Position numbers and translations under genes: made by a program
Shown here: positions 59,670-64,000 of the stretch, one piece after another
Position numbering within the stretch: the first letter of the stretch is position 1
Layout of the letters: every line of letters starts with the position of its first letter
Assembly: GCA_004299235.1 (NCBI GenBank)
Contig: SCQL01000017.1
Span: 62,001-126,000 of the forward strand
DNA length: 64,000 nucleotides
Direction: 5' to 3'
Source of the DNA: a bacterium
GTDB taxonomy: Bacteria; Chloroflexota; Dormibacteria; Dormibacterales; Dormibacteraceae
The notes under the pieces: model-generated
The model's input: the letters and a program-made list of their open reading frames with translations, nothing else
Databases searched by the model: none
Told to the model about the DNA's origin: nothing

Positions 59670-61634
59670 CTATGCCGGCAGGGCGCTGGCCACGCGCCGA
59701 GTCACCAATTCCGCCACCGCGCGCCTTTCGCCGAGATTCCCCAGCAGCACGCCGAGGATGATGATCGCCCCGCCCGCCCAGATCCATGTCACCAAGGGGT
59801 TGACGAACACGCGAAAGGAGGCGGCACCGTCACTGCCCACCCCGGCGAGGACGACGTAGACGTCGGCCACCGGCGTGGTGCTGATCGCCACGTGCGTCAG
59901 CGACTGGCCGCCGAGCCCCGCGTACGTGGCCCGCCCGGGTTCGAGCATCTTTTCGCCCAGGCGCATGGCGGCGACCAGCTCGGTATGGTCGGCCAGCTGC
60001 CGCTGTTCAGATCCCGTGTAGGTGAGCGTGTAACCGGCGACCGTCACCTGGTCTCCGGGCATCAGCGTCACGTCTTTCTCCTGCTGCCAGAAATGGGAGC
60101 CCGCGAGGCCGATGACGAGCACCACCAGCCCGAGGTGCGCCAGGTAGGCGCCGTACCGCCTCCGCCGGCGACGGGCCAGCGCGGCCGCTCGGCCCCACCC
60201 GCCCCCCAAGCGGCGAATCCGCCAGCCGGCGCGGGCGTACTCGGCGATGCACGTCGCCCCCGCCGCCACGGCCAGGGGCAGGGACACGAGCGCCGGGAGT
60301 GAGCGCACGCCCGCCAGCAGGAGCGCGCCCAGCACGATCACCGCCGCGGCGGCCGGCCAGCGGAGGGCTCGCAGCACCGGCGTGCCGGCGTGGCGCCAGG
60401 GCAAAAGCGGCCCCGCCGCCATCAACGCCAGCAGCACCACGAACAGCGGCCCGGCCGCGCGCTCGTAGTACGGGGCCCCGACCACGCTCTCCCGTCCCAG
60501 CATCCCCGAGACCAGAGGGAGGATCGTGCCCCAGAAGATGACGACGATCACGCCGACCAGGAGGAGGTTCTGGAGCACGAAGGCCCCCTCGCGCGACACC
60601 AGGGGTGCGGGTTCGGCGCGGCTGCCGAAGGATGGAGCCCGGATGGCGAGCAGCGCAGCCGAGAAGGCCAGGCAGATGAACAGGAACGCCAGGAACCAGG
60701 GCCCGATCGCGCTGATGGCGAACGTGTGAACGGACGGCACGACTCCGCTGCGCACGATGAAGGTGCCGAACACGACGAGCAGGAAGGCGAGGATGACGAG
60801 CCCGAAGTTCCAGGCACGCAACCGGCCGCGCATCCGCTGGACCTGCGACGAGTGCAGGTACGCGGTGGTCGCCAGCCACGGCAGGAGCGCCACGTTCTCG
60901 ACCGGGTCCCAGCCCCAGTAGCCGCCCCAGCCGAGCACGTGGTAGGCCCACCACATGCCCAGCACCAGACCCGTGGTCTGCAGCCCCCAGGCCATCAGCG
61001 CGAAGCGCCGCGTGTGCGCGATCCATGCGGCATCCGACCGGCCCGCCAGCAGCGCGGCGGCCGCAAAGCTGAAGGGGATGGCGAACGAGGCGAAACCCGC
61101 GAGCACGACGGGCGGGTGGATCAGCATCCCGCCGTCGCGGAGCACCGGGTTCAATCCGAGGCCGTCGGGCGGGGTCAGGGAAAGCAGGTCGAACGGGCTC
61201 GCCACGAGCACCAGCACCACCAGGAAGAAGCTCAGGATCGACGCCATGACGCCCGCGGCATAACCGGCCAGGCGCAGCCCCAAGGCGGCGCTGGCGACCA
61301 GCGAGACGCTGCCCAGCACTCCCAGCACGAGCGCCCAGTAAAGCAGCGAACCCTCCTGGCCGCCGTAGAATCCCGCCGCGACGAGCGCCGTCGGCGTCGA
61401 CAGGTCGGTGTGCTCGGTGACATACGCCAGCGAGAAGTCGTGCGTGAGCAGCGCCGTCTCGAGCAGCCCGCCGGCGACGGCGATCATGGCCGTCGCGGCG
61501 TAAAAGCCACGGCGCCCGACCTGGACCATCACCGCGTGGCGCCGCCAGCCCGCCCAGAAGGACAGCAGAGCGGAGAACCCGCCCAGCACGAGTCCCGCGA
61601 GCAGGGCGCCGGCGCCCAGGTAGCCGATGATCAT
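59670..61634 (-). CDS. ccmF: Heme lyase subunit CcmF
   Basis: A 654-residue protein with about 15 helices. WWD motif WGGYWGWDPVENVALLPW, GGMLIHPPVVLAGFASFAIP and HSSQVQRMRG. A C-terminal periplasmic domain with VTVAGYTLTYTGSE is present. It attaches haem from CcmE to apocytochrome c. Confidence 0.94.
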   Translation of the reverse strand: MIIGYLGAGALLAGLVLGGFSALLSFWAGWRRHAVMVQVGRRGFYAATAMIAVAGGLLETALLTHDFSLAYVTEHTDLSTPTALVAAGFYGGQEGSLLYWALVLGVLGSVSLVASAALGLRLAGYAAGVMASILSFFLVVLVLVASPFDLLSLTPPDGLGLNPVLRDGGMLIHPPVVLAGFASFAIPFSFAAAALLAGRSDAAWIAHTRRFALMAWGLQTTGLVLGMWWAYHVLGWGGYWGWDPVENVALLPWLATTAYLHSSQVQRMRGRLRAWNFGLVILAFLLVVFGTFIVRSGVVPSVHTFAISAIGPWFLAFLFICLAFSAALLAIRAPSFGSRAEPAPLVSREGAFVLQNLLLVGVIVVIFWGTILPLVSGMLGRESVVGAPYYERAAGPLFVVLLALMAAGPLLPWRHAGTPVLRALRWPAAAAVIVLGALLLAGVRSLPALVSLPLAVAAGATCIAEYARAGWRIRRLGGGWGRAAALARRRRRRYGAYLAHLGLVVLVIGLAGSHFWQQEKDVTLMPGDQVTVAGYTLTYTGSEQRQLADHTELVAAMRLGEKMLEPGRATYAGLGGQSLTHVAISTTPVADVYVVLAGVGSDGAASFRVFVNPLVTWIWAGGAIIILGVLLGNLGERRAVAELVTRRVASALPA

Positions 61635-61649
61635 CGGCGCCTCACCGGT

Positions 61650-62036
61650 TCACTGCACATACGGCTTGGTCGAGAACCGCGACGGGCACTTGGCGAGCAA
61701 CGTCCGGGCGTGGAACACCCCGTCCGGCCCGAGCTTGCCCTCCGCGACCACCGTGATCCCCGGCTTGAAGATGTCGGGCACGGTGCCCGTGTAATCGACC
61801 GGCACCGCTGCCGTTCCGTCCTTCTCGGTGAACGTGATGTGCAGGCCGCCGTCGCTCTTCTGGATGTCGTCCTCGACCACGCCGGCCACCCGCACGTCGC
61901 CGCTGGTCGCATGCGACCGCAGCTCCGAGACGGTGAGGTAGTACTCGGCGGAGCCGCCAGAGGCGGAGTAGGCCAGGTAGCCCACGCACGCCGCGATCAC
62001 GGCGGCCGGTATCCCCCAACGAAGCCCGGTCATCAT
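61650..62036 (-). CDS. ccmE: Heme chaperone CcmE with cysteine-type motif
   Basis: A 128-residue protein: one N-terminal helix, then an OB-fold domain (EYYLTVSELRSHATSGDVRV, GLHITFTEKDGTAAVPVDYT, GITVVAEGKLGPDGVFHA). The haem site is LLAKCPSRF (Cys at about 117) in place of the classical HxxxY. It is thus of the CxxxY type known from archaea and some sulfate reducers, but with Phe at the Tyr position. Its start overlaps the CcmG-like gene end. It carries haem covalently in transit. Confidence 0.88.
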   Translation of the reverse strand: MMTGLRWGIPAAVIAACVGYLAYSASGGSAEYYLTVSELRSHATSGDVRVAGVVEDDIQKSDGGLHITFTEKDGTAAVPVDYTGTVPDIFKPGITVVAEGKLGPDGVFHARTLLAKCPSRFSTKPYVQ

Positions 62037-62551
62037 GGCGCGGCGATCAGCGCCAGGTAGTGGTCGAGGGTGGTCGCATCGAGGGGGCCGGCGAAGGACG
62101 CCGCGATCCGGCCCCGCGTGTCGATGAAGAACGTCACGGGAAGGCCCGCCACGCCATAGGCCTGGTAGCTGCCGGTCACGATCGGCCCGACGGGGTACGG
62201 GTGCGGATACCGCGCCTCAAAGCTCTGGAACCCGCCGGTCGTGTCCTGGTTGTCGACCCCGATGAAGACGGCATCGCGGTGCCTGGCGAAGCCGTCGGCC
62301 AGAACCGGGAGCTCCTGCAGGCAGGCGGTGCACCAGGAGGCCCAGAAGTTGACGACGACCGGCTTGCCCTGGAGCTCCCAGACGCGCACCTGCTCCCCGC
62401 CCGGCGTCTCGATGGCGAGGCGCGGAGCGGTCCTGCCGAGAAGCGGCGGGTTGGCCAGCGCAGCGTGCTGGAGCCCCCAGACGAGCGAGAGCATGAGCAC
62501 CGCACAGAGGACGATGGCACCCGCGGCGAGGAACCCGGACCTGAGACTCAC
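62033..62551 (-). CDS. TlpA/CcmG-type membrane-anchored thioredoxin
   Basis: A 172-residue protein: N-terminal anchor AGAIVLCAVLMLSLVWGL, then the thioredoxin fold with VVVNFWASWCTACLQELPVL (CxxC), VAGLPVTFFIDTRG (cis-Pro). It reduces apocytochrome c thiols before haem attachment. Overlaps ccmE by four bases. Confidence 0.92.
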   Translation of the reverse strand: MSLRSGFLAAGAIVLCAVLMLSLVWGLQHAALANPPLLGRTAPRLAIETPGGEQVRVWELQGKPVVVNFWASWCTACLQELPVLADGFARHRDAVFIGVDNQDTTGGFQSFEARYPHPYPVGPIVTGSYQAYGVAGLPVTFFIDTRGRIAASFAGPLDATTLDHYLALIAAP

Positions 62552-62567
62552 GAGTCTCTAGTGTGTC

Positions 62568-63800
62568 TCATTCGGGAAGGGCGTTGGCCTGGGCCACGCG
62601 TGCGTACAGGCGTCCGCTGGGCTTGATCGTGCGTTCCAGAGTGCTGCGGTCGACCGAGATCAGGCCGAAGCGCATCGCGTAACCGCGGGCCCACTCGAAG
62701 TTGTCCATGTTCGTCCAGTGGAAGTAGCCGCGGACGTCGACACCGTCCTCGATCGCGAGCAGCACGTTGGACAGGACGTCGACGAGATAGCGCTGGCGCC
62801 ATTCGTCATCGTTGCTGGCCAGCCCGTTCTCGGTGATGTACACCGGCTTGCCGAGGTCGCGCAGCTCATTCAACACGGTGCGCATCCAGCTCGGGTCGGC
62901 GCTCCAGCCCATGTCCGTCACCGGCGCGCCGGGCACGTTGAACCGGCGGATGAACTGGTCCTGCGGCCGGCTGGGGTCGAAGGCGCACATCTGCCCCCAG
63001 TAGTGGGCGATCCCGATGTAGTCGGAGGTCGCCTCGACGACACGGTGCAGCTGCCCTGGAGCGACCGGCCACCGATCCAGGACCAGCTGCGCGGTCTGAG
63101 CGGCCCAGCGGTCGCGACGCCTTGATGTCGCCGGCATGAACAGGAACTTGTGGTGCGACAGTCCGACCGGAGCGTCCGGCCAGCGGCGTTTGATGGCGCG
63201 ATACGCGAGCTCGTGAGCGCGGCGCATGTTGCCCGCCACGCGGTAGGCGCCGGCGACGTCTCCATGGTGCGCCGGCGGAAACTCGCCCACCATCCAGCCG
63301 TTGGCGGCGTAAATGCCGGGCTCGTTGATCGTGCACCACATGGCGACCAGGTCGCCCAATTCCTCGACCACGCGATGCACGAACGGCATGAACGCATGCG
63401 CCGAGCCGGAGGCCGCCCAGCCGCCCTTGCGCGCAAACCATGCCGGGCTGGTGAAGTGGTGCAGCGTGACCATGGGCTGGACGCCTTGTTCCCGCAGCTC
63501 TCCGAGCACGTCTCGGTAATGGCGGATCTGCCGCGCGTCGAACTCGCCTTCAGCGGGTTCGATGCGCGACCACTCGATCGACAGGCGGTGTGCGTTCTGG
63601 CGGAGCTCGCGCAGGAGCGCGAAGTCCTCCCGATAACGGTGGTAGTGGTCGCAGGCGGCCTCGGAGGAATCGCCGTTGGCGATCGTCCCGGGCTTCTGCT
63701 CGAACTCCCACCAGTCACTGTTCCGGTTGCAGCCCTCGACCTGGTGGGCGGCGCTTGCCGTCCCCCAGAGGAACCCGTCGGGGAAGCGCCTCAGAGGCAC
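62568..63800 (-). CDS. GH1 beta-glycosidase
   Basis: A 410-residue protein. FLWGTASAAHQVEGCNRNSD, HRLSIEWSRIEP, acid/base Glu in WCTINEPGIYA (NEP), nucleophile Glu in PVYITENGLAS (TENG), and substrate residues in GYFHWTNMDNFEWA. No signal peptide, so cytosolic. It hydrolyses beta-glucosides, galactosides or fucosides. It precedes the ccm operon by 16 bases on the same strand, without an obvious functional link. Confidence 0.93.
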   Translation of the reverse strand: MPLRRFPDGFLWGTASAAHQVEGCNRNSDWWEFEQKPGTIANGDSSEAACDHYHRYREDFALLRELRQNAHRLSIEWSRIEPAEGEFDARQIRHYRDVLGELREQGVQPMVTLHHFTSPAWFARKGGWAASGSAHAFMPFVHRVVEELGDLVAMWCTINEPGIYAANGWMVGEFPPAHHGDVAGAYRVAGNMRRAHELAYRAIKRRWPDAPVGLSHHKFLFMPATSRRRDRWAAQTAQLVLDRWPVAPGQLHRVVEATSDYIGIAHYWGQMCAFDPSRPQDQFIRRFNVPGAPVTDMGWSADPSWMRTVLNELRDLGKPVYITENGLASNDDEWRQRYLVDVLSNVLLAIEDGVDVRGYFHWTNMDNFEWARGYAMRFGLISVDRSTLERTIKPSGRLYARVAQANALPE

Positions 63801-63828
63801 GGGCGGGCTTCCGGCCGAGCCGCTCGCC

Positions 63829-64000
63829 TCAAGCCGCGGCGCTGGCCGGTTTGCCGACCTCGGGCGGAGCGATGTACTCCCAAGCCACCGGCGTCTCGCC
63901 GTCCATGTCCAGCTGGAGCATGCCGGCCTTTTCGACGCCCCGGCGGTACATCTCCCGCTCGTTGTGCGGGCGGCCCTCGAGCAAGATCCTGGCCGCGTTC
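63829..64000 (-). CDS. C-terminal end of an unrecognised protein (cut by the window)
   Basis: The minus-strand frame runs in from the right edge for 57 codons: NAARILLEGRPHNEREMYRR, then GVEKAGMLQLDMDGETPVAW, ending PPEVGKPASAAA. It is soluble and charged. Codon use and position, 28 bases upstream of the GH1 start, suggest a real gene in the same direction. Family not recognised. Confidence 0.55.
   Translation of the reverse strand, partial: NAARILLEGRPHNEREMYRRGVEKAGMLQLDMDGETPVAWEYIAPPEVGKPASAAA

Overview
The window is high-GC DNA from what looks like an uncultured, mainly aerobic soil-type bacterium. Three features point to Candidatus Dormibacterota, Chloroflexota or a deep actinobacterial relative: a system-I cytochrome c maturation operon with a Cys-type CcmE, an E. 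coli-like frdABCD, and many start codons without a Shine-Dalgarno sequence. No rRNA or marker gene settles the phylum.

Layout. 0-2.9 kb: end of a DUF1326 gene, a DUF5666-like protein, a probable selenocysteine-containing thioredoxin-like protein (in-frame UGA at 1214 inside a UxxC motif, with a SECIS-like hairpin), a small membrane protein and a lipoprotein. 3.0-12.6 kb: one long minus-strand operon (EthD-like, IclR regulator, ribose-type ABC importer, creatininase-family amidohydrolase, a 59-residue GatC/AtzG-like protein, AtzE/GatA-like amidase, RidA, SDR) that reads as an uptake and degradation pathway for a cyclic or N-substituted amide. 12.9-16.7 kb: BlaI/BlaR1-type sensor pair, an XRE/nucleotidyltransferase toxin-antitoxin pair with a clear operator, and a DUF1801 protein.

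17-30.7 kb: accessory region. An intact tRNA-Pro(CGG) at 30658-30734 is followed, downstream in its own direction, by at least four partial copies of its 3' end (25282, 23041, 21308, 17094). This suggests successive integrations at one tRNA gene. Cargo includes oxidoreductases and hydrolases, a MazF/RHH pair, transposon debris, an integrase remnant, and a defence-like module (ApeA-type HEPN protein, PIN/HTH toxin-antitoxin pair, two unrecognised genes).

30.8-44 kb: core metabolism. It holds a thioesterase, a phosphatase-kinase-acyl-CoA dehydrogenase operon, frdABCD with an MBL-rhodanese gene, an FAD oxidase, a dipeptidase, a MarR-MFS efflux pair and a zinc-ribbon protein. 44-51.5 kb: minus-strand lipid/redox cluster (acyl-CoA reductase-HAD fusion, alcohol dehydrogenase, LarA-like protein, PlsC-like acyltransferase, DUF1028 protein, extended IF-1). 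51.5-56.3 kb: M23 peptidase, MDR oxidoreductase, DtxR-type regulator divergent from a ZIP transporter, NUDIX hydrolase. 56.2-62.6 kb: complete ccm operon (CcmG-like, E, F, a 34-residue membrane peptide, A, B, C, D) ending in a ferredoxin-reductase-like gene with no usual start codon. 62.6-64 kb: GH1 beta-glycosidase and the end of an unrecognised gene.
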